From assembly GCA_030523275.1 (NCBI GenBank), contig JAUNIX010000001.1:62001-126000 (forward strand): a stretch of DNA of 64,000 nt, in the 5' to 3' direction. Both the position numbers and the translations under genes were made by a program. The notes beneath the pieces were generated by a model, which was not told the DNA's origin, did no database searches, and saw only the letters and a list, made by a program, of their open reading frames with translations. Numbering within the stretch: the stretch's first letter is position 1; every line of letters begins with the position of its first letter. This stretch comes from Lachnospiraceae bacterium (GTDB lineage Bacteria; Bacillota; Clostridia; Lachnospirales; Lachnospiraceae). Shown here in pieces: positions 35,289-43,696 of the stretch.

Positions 35289-36557
35289 ATGGCTGCTAAG
35301 AATATAAATCAGGAACAATTTTATGAACTTTTAAAAGAAAACCAGCCGGTACTGGTAGATTATTGGGCACCTTGGTGTGGCTATTGTCAGCGTATTCATT
35401 CTGCTTATGATAAAGTGGCAGAGCAATATGCAGAGGATCTGATTGTTGTCAAAATTGATATTGATGAAGAACCAGATTTGTCAGAGGCACAGCAGATCGA
35501 AATCATTCCCACATTGGTATTGTATCAAGAAGGACAAGCGGTTGACTCTATCACCGCACCAGGATCAAAAGCTGCGATTGATGCATTTATACAGAATAAT
35601 CTGGAAAAATTAGAAGAAGAAAATGAGAAAGAGAAACGTGTGTACGATATGATTGTGATTGGCGGCGGTCCTGGTGGTTATACGGCTGCTTTGTATGCAG
35701 CGCGTTCAGGATTTGATGCTGTACTTTTGGAAAAACTTTCCGCCGGTGGTCAAATGGCTTTAACAAATCAGATTGATAATTATCCGGGATTTGAAGATGG
35801 AATTGACGGCATTTCTCTGGCAGAGAAAATGAAGCAGGGAGCAGAGCGTTTTGGTGCACAGACAGAGATTGCAGAAGTCCTTTCGGTTCAACTAAATGAA
35901 AACCCTAAGGTTGTTAAGACCAGTGAAGGAACCTTTTATGGAAAAACTGTTGTTTTTTCTACTGGTGCCAGTCCAAGAGAATTAGGAATCGCTATGGAGC
36001 GAGAACTTGTTGGACGGGGAATTAATTATTGTGCCTCTTGTGATGGTATGTTTTATAAGGATAAAACGGTTGTAGTAGTAGGTGGAGGAAATACGGCAGC
36101 AGCAGATGCGATGCTTCTTAGCCGTGTTGCAAAAAAGGTAATTCTTGTGCACCGTCGCGATACTCTTAGAGCCACTAAAATCTATCATGAGCCTCTTATG
36201 AAAGCCGATAATATAGAATTTTGTTGGAATTGTGTTGTGACAGAACTGCTCTACGATGACAAGATTACGGGAGTAAAATTAAAAAATGTAAAAACAGGAG
36301 AAGAACAAAAAATCGAATGTGATGGAGTATTCATCAGTGTCGGTAGAAAACCGGCAACAGAACTAGTCCAGGGACAACTGGAAATGGATAAAGCTGGATA
36401 CGTTGTTGCCGATGAATCTACTTGTACGAATATTCCTGGCGTCTATGCGGTTGGTGATGTTCGAAAGAAAGACCTGCGTCAGGTAGTGACTGCAGTGTCA
36501 GATGGAGCGGTGGCTGTTCATCATGCAGAAGAATATCTCGCTGAAACAATTGTATAA
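35289..36557 (+). CDS. Thioredoxin-thioredoxin reductase fusion protein
   Basis: This 422-residue protein joins an N-terminal thioredoxin (about residues 1-105; active site WAPWCGYC, Cys30 and Cys33) to a thioredoxin reductase (from about residue 117; FAD motif GGGPGG, redox CASC at Cys248 and Cys251, and NADPH motif HRRDTLRA). Thioredoxin first, reductase second is the opposite order to the fused reductase-thioredoxin of Mycobacterium leprae. It would be a self-contained NADPH disulfide reductase. A linker rich in Glu and Lys (about residues 105-117) joins the domains. AAAGGAGGAAGAAAC precedes the start. Confidence 0.93.
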   Translation: MAAKNINQEQFYELLKENQPVLVDYWAPWCGYCQRIHSAYDKVAEQYAEDLIVVKIDIDEEPDLSEAQQIEIIPTLVLYQEGQAVDSITAPGSKAAIDAFIQNNLEKLEEENEKEKRVYDMIVIGGGPGGYTAALYAARSGFDAVLLEKLSAGGQMALTNQIDNYPGFEDGIDGISLAEKMKQGAERFGAQTEIAEVLSVQLNENPKVVKTSEGTFYGKTVVFSTGASPRELGIAMERELVGRGINYCASCDGMFYKDKTVVVVGGGNTAAADAMLLSRVAKKVILVHRRDTLRATKIYHEPLMKADNIEFCWNCVVTELLYDDKITGVKLKNVKTGEEQKIECDGVFISVGRKPATELVQGQLEMDKAGYVVADESTCTNIPGVYAVGDVRKKDLRQVVTAVSDGAVAVHHAEEYLAETIV

Positions 36558-36671
36558 AAAGAAATACTTGATTTTTTTAACGAAAAGACTAAAATATTTT
36601 TCAGATGAAAATTGAATACACTTCATGTAAGAAATGAAAAGAATTCAATAAGTTTCACTGAGGAGAATACG

Positions 36672-36709
36672 ATCCCTTTCAGACATTATATCTGAAGGGG
36701 ATTTTTTGT
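36672..36709 (+). terminator. Terminator or attenuator before the BASS transporter gene
   Basis: ATCCCTTTCAGA pairs with TCTGAAGGGGAT, followed by TTTTTT. It lies 115 bases after the fusion gene and 75 bases before the transporter start. An upstream, weaker paired segment (ATTGAAT near 36614 with ATTCAAT near 36644) makes a leader with two possible stems. It could simply terminate the upstream gene. Confidence 0.7.
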
Positions 36710-36783
36710 TTCATAAGAAATTGTGTTGTAATTTCTATGAAATAAAAAATGCTTCTCAATATAAATTTCAGGAGGAAAATAAA

Positions 36784-37806
36784 ATGAAAGCATTACAGAA
36801 ACTTAGCAAATTTTTGTCCAATTATACGTCTGTCGTTGTGATCACAATCGCGGTCGTTACTTTTTTAATCCCACAACTGATGGCATGGGTGAATGTTCCG
36901 TTGTTTATTGATCCAGTAGGAAATAAATTTACAAACCAATCCATTATTTTAGGAATTATTATGTTTAGTATGGGTCTTACGTTGACCACAGAAGATTTTA
37001 AAATTCTCGCACAAAGACCATTTGATATTTGCATCGGTGCAGTTGCACAGTATTTGATCATGCCATTTTTGGCATTTTTTATAACCAAATTGTTACACCT
37101 TCCAAATGCAATCGCTTTAGGACTCATTTTGGTAGGATGCTGTCCGGGTGGTGTATCTTCTAATATTATGTCTTATTTATGTGGTGGAGATGTCGCTTTT
37201 TCTGTCGGAATGACAACCGTTTCAACCTTGTTATCTCCGATCATGACACCGATTATGGTTTTTCTTCTTGCCAGTGGAGCCAAAATTTCTATTAAAGGAC
37301 TGCCAATGTTTGTGTCTATTATTGAGACGGTTATCGTCCCGATTGCAATTGGATTTCTTTTAAATCATCTGCTTGGAGAAAATAAGACATTTCAGGAAGT
37401 TCAGAAAGTGATGCCAGGAGTCGCAGTTTTGGGACTTGCCTGTGTTGTTGGCGGTGTCATCGCTTCTCAAGGAGCTAACTTCTTTACATCAGGAGTGGTT
37501 ATTTTTGTAGCAGTATTGCTTCATAATAGCTTGGGTTATCTGTTAGGATATGGTGCCGGAAAATTAACTGGTATGAATACTGCTAAGAAAAGAACGATTT
37601 CGATTGAGGTTGGAATGCAAAATGCCGGTCTGGCAACCAATTTAGCGACAACTTCTGCACAATTTGCCAGTACACCAGAGTCTGCGGTTATCTGTGCGGT
37701 ATCCTGTGTATGGCATTCGATTTCCGGTACATTATTAGCTGGATTTTTTGCAAATCTAGACAAGAAAAAAGAGCAAAAAGTACAAAAGAAAGTAGCACAT
37801 ATTTAG
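36784..37806 (+). CDS. BASS-family (bile acid:sodium symporter-like) transporter
   Basis: This 340-residue membrane protein shows the ten-helix BASS pattern, including GIIMFSMGLTLTTEDF, GLILVGCCPGGVSSNIMSYL and EVGMQNAGLATNLA, the sodium and substrate motifs. Relatives carry bile acids, pyruvate or pantoate-like acids, so the substrate is open. The ATG at 36784 has GGAGGAAAA upstream; start codons further upstream fall within the leader. It is followed by a MarR gene with its own promoter. Confidence 0.88.
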   Translation: MKALQKLSKFLSNYTSVVVITIAVVTFLIPQLMAWVNVPLFIDPVGNKFTNQSIILGIIMFSMGLTLTTEDFKILAQRPFDICIGAVAQYLIMPFLAFFITKLLHLPNAIALGLILVGCCPGGVSSNIMSYLCGGDVAFSVGMTTVSTLLSPIMTPIMVFLLASGAKISIKGLPMFVSIIETVIVPIAIGFLLNHLLGENKTFQEVQKVMPGVAVLGLACVVGGVIASQGANFFTSGVVIFVAVLLHNSLGYLLGYGAGKLTGMNTAKKRTISIEVGMQNAGLATNLATTSAQFASTPESAVICAVSCVWHSISGTLLAGFFANLDKKKEQKVQKKVAHI

Positions 37807-37845
37807 CAGTGAATCAGTAAAAATCATGGAGCATATTTCATTTGG

Positions 37846-37897
37846 TTGTCCTATAAGTCTGACTGTGGTATATTAATGCTAAGTTGTTTAAAAACAA
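37846..37897 (+). promoter_or_regulatory. Promoter and palindrome upstream of the second MarR gene
   Basis: TTGTCC (37846-37851), 17 bases and TATATT (37869-37874) are followed by TTGTTTAAAAACAA (37884-37897), a palindrome with 6-base arms. Similar boxes lie before the flavodoxin gene at 38782-38806. Confidence 0.6.
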
Positions 37898-37951
37898 AGG
37901 ATTATTTAGTATGAAAATGTTGATACATAGCGAGAGAGGGAACGAGATTCA

Positions 37952-38389
37952 ATGGAACATCAGATAGAAACTGTTTTGCGGGGAGGACAATTTAAGAAAT
38001 TAGTCACAAGTCAGCTTGCCGGCATTAGAAAAAAGTATGGACTACGAAGAGTAGAAATGGAAATCTTATATTTTCTTTCAAAATGTGGAGAAAATAATAC
38101 ATCCAAAGATATTGCTCACTATTTAGAGATGAACAAAGGGCATATTTCGCAAGCTGTGGAAAATTTGTGTAAACAGGGATATTTGACAGCAGTCACTGAT
38201 GTTCATGACAGGCGATACGTACATTTTTTAGTCACTGACAAGGGGAAAGTATTCAATGAAGATATGTCAGAACTGTGGGGAAATATGTTGCAAAAAATAT
38301 TTGATGGCATTACAGAAGAAGAAATGGCGGTTTTTAAAGCAGTTGCTTTAAAAATGGGGGAAAATATGGACCGCATGATTAATGAATAA
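37952..38389 (+). CDS. MarR-family transcriptional regulator
   Basis: This 145-residue winged-helix protein has the MarR features VEMEILYFLSKCGENNTSKDIAHYLEMNKGHISQAVENLCKQGYLTAV and the wing DVHDRRYVHFLVTDKGK. The shared TTTAAAAACAAA-type boxes before it and before the flavodoxin gene suggest it controls both. The end of this gene overlaps a fragment of an Rpn-family gene by eight bases. The regulator differs from the one at 11414-11830, and its ligand is unknown. Confidence 0.9.
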   Translation: MEHQIETVLRGGQFKKLVTSQLAGIRKKYGLRRVEMEILYFLSKCGENNTSKDIAHYLEMNKGHISQAVENLCKQGYLTAVTDVHDRRYVHFLVTDKGKVFNEDMSELWGNMLQKIFDGITEEEMAVFKAVALKMGENMDRMINE

Positions 38390-38657
38390 AGAGTCACAAT
38401 ATGCGCAGATGAATCAGGAAGGGAAGGTGGAGTACGATATGTGCAGAGCGTTTGAGCAACTAGAGGCGAGAGGACGACAGATCGGAATACAGCAGGGGCT
38501 ACAACAAGGATTATGTAGAGGAATACAGCAGGGAGAAGATAGAATCAATCAACTTTATTCTATTTTAATATCAGAGGACCGATATGAAGATTTGAAAAAG
38601 GCAGTCGAAGACAAAGCTTTTCGGGAAGAATTATATCGGAAGATGCAGTTAGTATAA
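38382..38657 (+). pseudogene. C-terminal fragment of an Rpn-family nuclease gene
   Basis: From about 38398 the translation (YAQMNQEGKVEYDMCRAFEQL to KRMQLV-like end, read RKMQLV) matches the C-terminal part of the protein at 9772-10719 (YARFNRERKVEYDMCRAFEQL). The nuclease domain is missing. Between the two conserved stretches the fragment has a repeated Q-G-rich insert (IQQGLQQGLCRGIQQG). No ribosome binding site precedes it. It seems to be a relic that landed right after the MarR gene. Confidence 0.8.
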
Positions 38658-38672
38658 GTATGATTTATATGT

Positions 38673-38710
38673 AGTAAAAAGGAAGTCAGGAAACTGGCTT
38701 CTTTTTTACT
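38673..38710 (+). terminator. Terminator after the Rpn fragment
   Basis: AGTAAAAAGGAAGTCAG pairs with CTGGCTTCTTTTTTACT (two G-U pairs) around a GAAA loop. Confidence 0.85.
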
Positions 38711-38752
38711 GCATATAAATTATAACAAGATATAAAAAAAATATAAAATCTA

Positions 38753-38806
38753 TTGACATTACGTATGCATGTACTATAATGATTTGAAAACAAATAGTTT
38801 AAAAAC
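38753..38806 (+). promoter_or_regulatory. Promoter and MarR-like boxes of the flavodoxin gene
   Basis: TTGACA (38753-38758), 16 bases and TATAAT (38775-38780) form a strong promoter. ATTTGAAAACAAAT (38782-38795) and GTTTAAAAAC (38797-38806) follow at once and resemble the palindrome upstream of the MarR gene. Confidence 0.7.
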
Positions 38807-38862
38807 AAAATATATGAATGAAGTCAGACTGGTTTTATTTGTGCGAGATTGGAGGAACTAGG

Positions 38863-39366
38863 ATGAAATATGCAGTAATATACCAATCGAAAAGTGGCAA
38901 TACGAGAGAAGTAGCCGAGGAGATTTACAAGAGTCTCTCTACAGATGAGAAAGTAATTCAAGATATTGATCGTGAAGAAGAAATACCGCAGGCGGATATT
39001 TATTTGGTTGGATTTGGTATTCGCAATCAGATGTGCAGTATGGATGTGATCAACTGTTTTGACCAGATAACGAGTGGGCGTTTTGCTGTATTTGCCACGT
39101 GTGGATATGTTGCTACAGAGCAGTATAAAGCAAATTTAGAAAAGCGTTTGGATGTCTGGATGCCAGAAGATGCGGATTATCTTGGTATGTTTTTGTGTCA
39201 GGGAAGAGTTTCTAAAGAAGGGCAGAAGAATATGTTAGATCAGATGCCAGAAGAAAAAGAAAGAATGAAGCAGCTATTTGAATATGGAGAGTCTCATCCT
39301 GACAGGGAAGATCTCGAAAAAGCAGCTCAATTTGCGAGAGAAATCCAACAACAAGTAGAGTCATAA
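38863..39366 (+). CDS. Flavodoxin-family protein
   Basis: This 167-residue protein begins with the FMN phosphate-binding loop in AVIYQSKSGNTREVAEEI and continues in a flavodoxin fold (YLVGFGIRNQM, FAVFATCGYV). It is probably an electron carrier or a flavin enzyme. The ATG at 38863 follows GGAGGAACTA; the ATG at 38818 is less likely. A MarR regulator gene next to a flavodoxin gene recalls the reported bilirubin reductase operon bilQ-bilR-bilS of gut Clostridia, but no bilR-like reductase is present, so identity with BilS is only a possibility. Confidence 0.8.
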   Translation: MKYAVIYQSKSGNTREVAEEIYKSLSTDEKVIQDIDREEEIPQADIYLVGFGIRNQMCSMDVINCFDQITSGRFAVFATCGYVATEQYKANLEKRLDVWMPEDADYLGMFLCQGRVSKEGQKNMLDQMPEEKERMKQLFEYGESHPDREDLEKAAQFAREIQQQVES

Positions 39367-39386
39367 ATTGAAAGAAGGAATGTTGT

Positions 39387-39980
39387 ATGAAGTCATTAGC
39401 GATAGAAAGAGAATTTGGCAGTGGTGGACGTGAAATTGGCACTAAAATTTCCAAAAAATTGGGAATTCCTTGTTATGATGGACAGTTGATCATAAAGGCT
39501 GCTGAGGATTATGGTGTTGAACTAGATTTGTTAAAAAAATATGATGAGACAACAACAGGAAGTCTCCTATACAGTCTGGCGCTGATATCCAATCTACAGG
39601 GATATGAGCACATGTCAAAATATAATGAGATGTTTTATGCGATTCAACAGACCATTAAGAAGTTAGAGATGCAAGGACCGGCAATTTTTATCGGACGTTG
39701 TTGTACAGAAATATTACAGCCGGAACATACGAAAAAGGTTTTTATCTATGCTTCCAATGAACTGGACCGTTTGTCTACGATCATGAAGCATGAGAATGTG
39801 GATGCAACTCAGGCTGTGAATATTATGAAGAAAAAAGACAAAGAGAGAACCAATTATTTTCGATTTTGGACGAATAAAGATTGGAAAGATTGGAATAACT
39901 ATGATTTGTGTTTAAATACATCAACACATTCTATTGATGAGTGTGTAAGATTACTTGCAGACGAAATTAGTAACTATTAA
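39387..39980 (+). CDS. Cytidylate-kinase-like family protein
   Basis: This 197-residue protein has the variant P-loop REFGSGGREIGTKIS and the CYDGQLI segment of the cytidylate-kinase-like family, then a putative nucleoside-binding region (GRCCTEILQ) and KKDKERTNYFRFWTNKDW. It is smaller than Cmk and common in Clostridia, where its substrate is not known. It lies 20 bases after the flavodoxin gene and shares its transcript. A strong terminator follows. Confidence 0.82.
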   Translation: MKSLAIEREFGSGGREIGTKISKKLGIPCYDGQLIIKAAEDYGVELDLLKKYDETTTGSLLYSLALISNLQGYEHMSKYNEMFYAIQQTIKKLEMQGPAIFIGRCCTEILQPEHTKKVFIYASNELDRLSTIMKHENVDATQAVNIMKKKDKERTNYFRFWTNKDWKDWNNYDLCLNTSTHSIDECVRLLADEISNY

Positions 39981-40026
39981 AGGAATGTAAATTAACTAAC
40001 ATACATTGTATTTGTCCTACTTGAAC

Positions 40027-40071
40027 AGGAAGGATATTCTATTTTGTTATAGAATATCCTTCCTTTCTTTT
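40027..40071 (+). terminator. Strong terminator before the polysaccharide locus
   Basis: AGGAAGGATATTCTAT pairs perfectly with ATAGAATATCCTTCCT around TTTGTT, followed by TTCTTTT. Confidence 0.92.
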
Positions 40072-40330
40072 AGATGAAAACTTGACAAAAAAATTAATAT
40101 AGAATTAATGTATATAGTATATAAAATGGATAAAGTAATATTTATTGTATTGATATTCGTCTTGCAGATTATCGATTAGTATGATAATATTGTTGTGAAT
40201 CACTTTAGATTTACATTAATAGGATAAATTTAAATGATACTCTTTGTATAAGTATAAATAATAAATATTTATTATGAATGTTGTGAGGGGAATCAAAGAG
40301 TTATTTATTATTTTAGGGGACATTAAAAAT
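40072..40330 (+). promoter_or_regulatory. Upstream region of the polysaccharide locus
   Basis: This very AT-rich stretch probably holds the promoter of the whole cluster. A possible pair is TTGCAG (40162-40167), 17 bases, TAATAT (40185-40190). A TTGACA at 40083-40088 has no clear partner. I see no gene and no recognisable riboswitch or JUMPstart element. An ATG at 40274 is in frame with the dehydratase gene and might extend it. Confidence 0.4.
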
Positions 40331-42190
40331 ATGAAAATCAAAAAAATTATTGAGAGAAAGAAAATGGCAGGTGTACTTCTTGTTTTTGATTTACTGGGGA
40401 TACAGTTGGCATCTGCTATGGCTATTTTAACAAGATTTGAGTTTCTGCCATCTACGGTAGAATCCGTTTTTGTTGACACCATTCTTCATTATGCAGCAAT
40501 CAATACTTTTTGTACCATCTGTATTTTTGCGGCATATCGTTTGTATGCAACACTTTGGCAGTTTGCCAGTGTAATGGATTTTTTCAATATTGTGAAAGCA
40601 GTTCTTTTAACTAGTGTGTTCCAATTGATCGGAATGCACATGTTAGTTTTTCCAATTCCAAGAAGTTATTTTATTCTTTATATCGGATGGTTAGGGCTTA
40701 TTACTGCGTGTCCGCGAATTTTGATTCGTATTCTCCGCGGAGGGAAAAGGATACCTTTACAAAGTCCAAATAAAAAACCGACATCTGTCATGCTAGTTGG
40801 TGCAGGGGCAGCTGGAAATCTGATTTTAAATGAGATTAAAGACAGTCGATTCATTGATAAACAGATTGTATGTGTCGTTGATGATGATCCGTCAAAATGG
40901 GGAACTTATCTTCATGGAGTTCCGGTTGTCGGAGGCAGACAGCGTATCAAGCGGTATGTGGTTCAGTTTGGGGTCGAAGAAATTATTTTGGCAATTCCAA
41001 CGCTACCGGCAAGAGATCGTAAAGAAATATTAAATATTTGTAAAGAAACCGGATGTATGATGAGCACCTTACCGGGACTTTACCAATTGATTAATAAAGA
41101 CATCCGTGTATCAATGCTTAGAAAGGTAGAAATCGAGGATTTGCTTGGTAGAGAGCCAATGCAGGCTGACCTTAAGCAGGTTATGGATTATGTGACAGAT
41201 CGAGTAGTGTTGATTACCGGAGGCGGTGGCTCGATTGGAAGTGAGCTTTGTCGTCAGATTGCCGGCTATCGTCCAAAGCGTCTGATTATTATAGATAACT
41301 ATGAAAACAATGCTTATTCGATTCAGATGGAATTAAAACATAAATATCCAGAGTTAGATTTAAAAGTTTTAATTGTATCTGTTCAGAATGAGCAAAGAAT
41401 ACATAATATTTTTGAAAAATATCATCCAGATTTAGTCTTTCATGCAGCAGCACATAAGCATGTGCCTTTGATGGAAGATAGTCCATGTGATGCCATTAAG
41501 AATAATGTGTTTGGAACGATGAATGTGGCAAAAGCAGCAGGTAACAGTGGAGTAAAGCGTATGGTTTTGATTTCGACGGATAAAGCGGTTCGTCCAACCA
41601 ATATTATGGGTGCATCAAAGCGAATCTGCGAAATGGTTGTGCAGACATTCAATAAATACTATGATACAGAATATGTTGCCGTGCGTTTCGGAAATGTACT
41701 TGGAAGTAATGGCAGTGTCGTACCGTTATTCCGAAAACAGATTGCAGAGGGGGGACCGGTTACCGTTACTCATCCGGACATCATTCGTTATTTCATGACG
41801 ATTCCGGAAGCGGTCAGCCTTGTATTAGAAGCAGGTGCCTATGCCCAAGGAGGGGAAATCTTTATCTTGGATATGGGAGAGCCGGTTAAAATTTTAGATT
41901 TGGCAGAAAATATGATTCGCCTATCGGGATTAACTCCGGGTGAAGATATTGAGATTAAATTTACTGGACTACGTCCGGGGGAGAAGTTATATGAAGAACT
42001 TCTGATTAGTGAAGAAAATAAAAAAGAAACAGATAACGACAGAATTTTCATTGGACAACCGATTCCTTTAGATGAGGAAACTTTTTTTGCGTTGTTAATT
42101 GAATTGAAAAAGGCAGCATATGTTGAGGATATGGAAATTCGCAGGATTGTAAAGAAAATCGTACCAGAATATACGATTCAGGAACAGTAG
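40331..42190 (+). CDS. Membrane nucleotide-sugar 4,6-dehydratase (CapD/PglF-like)
   Basis: This 619-residue enzyme has four N-terminal transmembrane helices, a Rossmann domain (VLVGAGAAGN) and a C-terminal short-chain dehydrogenase with ITGGGGSIGSELCRQI and STDKAVRPTNIMGASKR. It probably turns UDP-GlcNAc into the 4-keto-6-deoxy sugar used for diamino or deoxy sugars in the glycan. ATG 40331 has GGGGACA upstream; ATG 40274 would add 19 residues. It is the first gene of the locus. Confidence 0.9.
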   Translation: MKIKKIIERKKMAGVLLVFDLLGIQLASAMAILTRFEFLPSTVESVFVDTILHYAAINTFCTICIFAAYRLYATLWQFASVMDFFNIVKAVLLTSVFQLIGMHMLVFPIPRSYFILYIGWLGLITACPRILIRILRGGKRIPLQSPNKKPTSVMLVGAGAAGNLILNEIKDSRFIDKQIVCVVDDDPSKWGTYLHGVPVVGGRQRIKRYVVQFGVEEIILAIPTLPARDRKEILNICKETGCMMSTLPGLYQLINKDIRVSMLRKVEIEDLLGREPMQADLKQVMDYVTDRVVLITGGGGSIGSELCRQIAGYRPKRLIIIDNYENNAYSIQMELKHKYPELDLKVLIVSVQNEQRIHNIFEKYHPDLVFHAAAHKHVPLMEDSPCDAIKNNVFGTMNVAKAAGNSGVKRMVLISTDKAVRPTNIMGASKRICEMVVQTFNKYYDTEYVAVRFGNVLGSNGSVVPLFRKQIAEGGPVTVTHPDIIRYFMTIPEAVSLVLEAGAYAQGGEIFILDMGEPVKILDLAENMIRLSGLTPGEDIEIKFTGLRPGEKLYEELLISEENKKETDNDRIFIGQPIPLDEETFFALLIELKKAAYVEDMEIRRIVKKIVPEYTIQEQ

Positions 42191-42203
42191 AGGGGATAAG
42201 AAC

Positions 42204-42809
42204 ATGTATCAGGAAAAAATCAAAAGAATGATAGACTGCATTATAGCATTTTCGGTGCTTGTTGTAGGTGCAATTCCAATGCTGATTGTGTCTATTTTTA
42301 TTAAATTAGATTCTCCTGGTCCTGTTTTATTTAAACAGGATCGCATTGGTATGCATGGAAAGGTTTTTCAGATACTGAAATTTAGAAGTATGTGTGTAGG
42401 CGCAGAGCACACTGGATCTGGTGTATATTCTGGAAAAGGTGATGCAAGAGTAACTCGTGTTGGTAAAATAATACGGGCGACTAGCATTGATGAACTTCCT
42501 CAGGTGATTAATATTTTACGTGGAGATATGAGTTTGATTGGTCCTCGACCTCCTCTTACCTATCATCCGTGGTCTTATGAAGAATATACAGATGAACAAA
42601 AAAGAATGTTCAAAGTGCGACCAGGTATTACAGGATGGGCACAAATACATGGACGAAAAGATGTGGAGTGGCATAAGAGAATTAAATTAAATTGCTGGTA
42701 TGTTGATCATGTTTCTTTTCGATTAGATTTAATTATATTTTTAAAAACAATATTTAAGGTACTCAGTAACGCTGACAATAAAAATGTTGGTAAGACGGTG
42801 AAAGAATAA
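42204..42809 (+). CDS. Initiating sugar-1-phosphate transferase
   Basis: This 201-residue bacterial sugar transferase has one N-terminal membrane helix (IDCIIAFSVLVVGAIPMLIVSIFI) and the conserved catalytic region KFRSM, SIDELPQVINILRGDMSLIGPRPP, and RPGITGWAQIHGR. It moves a sugar phosphate from its nucleotide to undecaprenyl phosphate on the inner membrane face, the first step of the repeat unit. It lies 13 bases after the dehydratase, whose product may be its substrate. Confidence 0.95.
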   Translation: MYQEKIKRMIDCIIAFSVLVVGAIPMLIVSIFIKLDSPGPVLFKQDRIGMHGKVFQILKFRSMCVGAEHTGSGVYSGKGDARVTRVGKIIRATSIDELPQVINILRGDMSLIGPRPPLTYHPWSYEEYTDEQKRMFKVRPGITGWAQIHGRKDVEWHKRIKLNCWYVDHVSFRLDLIIFLKTIFKVLSNADNKNVGKTVKE

Positions 42810-42847
42810 GATAACGCAGCTGTTTTTACGGGATAGAGGATATTATC

Positions 42848-43693
42848 ATGGGATTAAAACTTATGTACATAACAAATGACCCAGAAGTTGCGAAGATTGC
42901 AGAAGTCTCTGGGGTAGATCGTATTTTTGTAGATATGGAATACATTGGAAAAGCAGATCGACAGGGAGGAATGGATACAGTCCAATCGCACCACACGATT
43001 GAGGATATACAGGTAATTCGAAAGGTTGTTCAAAAAGCTGATCTATTTGTTCGGGTAAATCCAATCCATGATGCGACAGTGGAATATAGCTCATCTGCAG
43101 AAGAAATTGAAAAATCAATCCAAGCTGGAGCCGATATATTGATGCTTCCTTATTTTAAAACTGTGAAAGAAGTTCAAAGGTTTATAGAATTAGTGGATGG
43201 ACGAGCAAAAACATCATTATTACTTGAAACACCAGAAGCTGTAGAAGTGATTGATGATATTTTAAAGATTAAAGGTATAGATGAAATCCATATTGGTTTA
43301 AATGATTTGAGTTTAGGATATGGTATGAAGTTTATGTTTGAACCTTTGGTGGATGGGACGGTGGAAAAATTGTGCTTGAAATTTAAATTATCTGGTATTC
43401 CATATGGATTTGGTGGTATAGCAGCATTGGGAACAGGTACTCTTCCAGCTGAAAATATTCTAATTGAACATTATCGTATGGGGTCCACTTGTGTAATTTT
43501 GTCTAGAAGTTTTTGCAATACTAGTAAGATAACAAATTTAGATGAAATTCAGAATATATTCAATGAAGGTGTCAAAGCAATTAGAGAAAAAGAACAGGAA
43601 GTAGAACCTATAGTTCAGTATTTTAGAGAGAATGAACAGTTAGTTAGAGAAAAAGTCAAATTGATTAGTGATAGGATTTCTTATAGGGAGTAA
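42848..43693 (+). CDS. HpcH/HpaI-family aldolase or lyase
   Basis: This 281-residue protein of the HpcH/HpaI and citrate lyase beta family has likely metal ligands Glu127 (LLLETPEAVE) and Asp153 (LNDLSLG), Arg69 in FVRVNP, and Glu31 in VDMEY. In HpaI a His follows the equivalent Glu; here it is Tyr. Family enzymes join or split pyruvate and an aldehyde, or C-C bonds of acyl-CoA. In a polysaccharide locus it may build a keto acid for glycan decoration, with the dehydrogenase gene 3 bases on. Confidence 0.82.
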   Translation: MGLKLMYITNDPEVAKIAEVSGVDRIFVDMEYIGKADRQGGMDTVQSHHTIEDIQVIRKVVQKADLFVRVNPIHDATVEYSSSAEEIEKSIQAGADILMLPYFKTVKEVQRFIELVDGRAKTSLLLETPEAVEVIDDILKIKGIDEIHIGLNDLSLGYGMKFMFEPLVDGTVEKLCLKFKLSGIPYGFGGIAALGTGTLPAENILIEHYRMGSTCVILSRSFCNTSKITNLDEIQNIFNEGVKAIREKEQEVEPIVQYFRENEQLVREKVKLISDRISYRE

Positions 43694-43696
43694 CAC

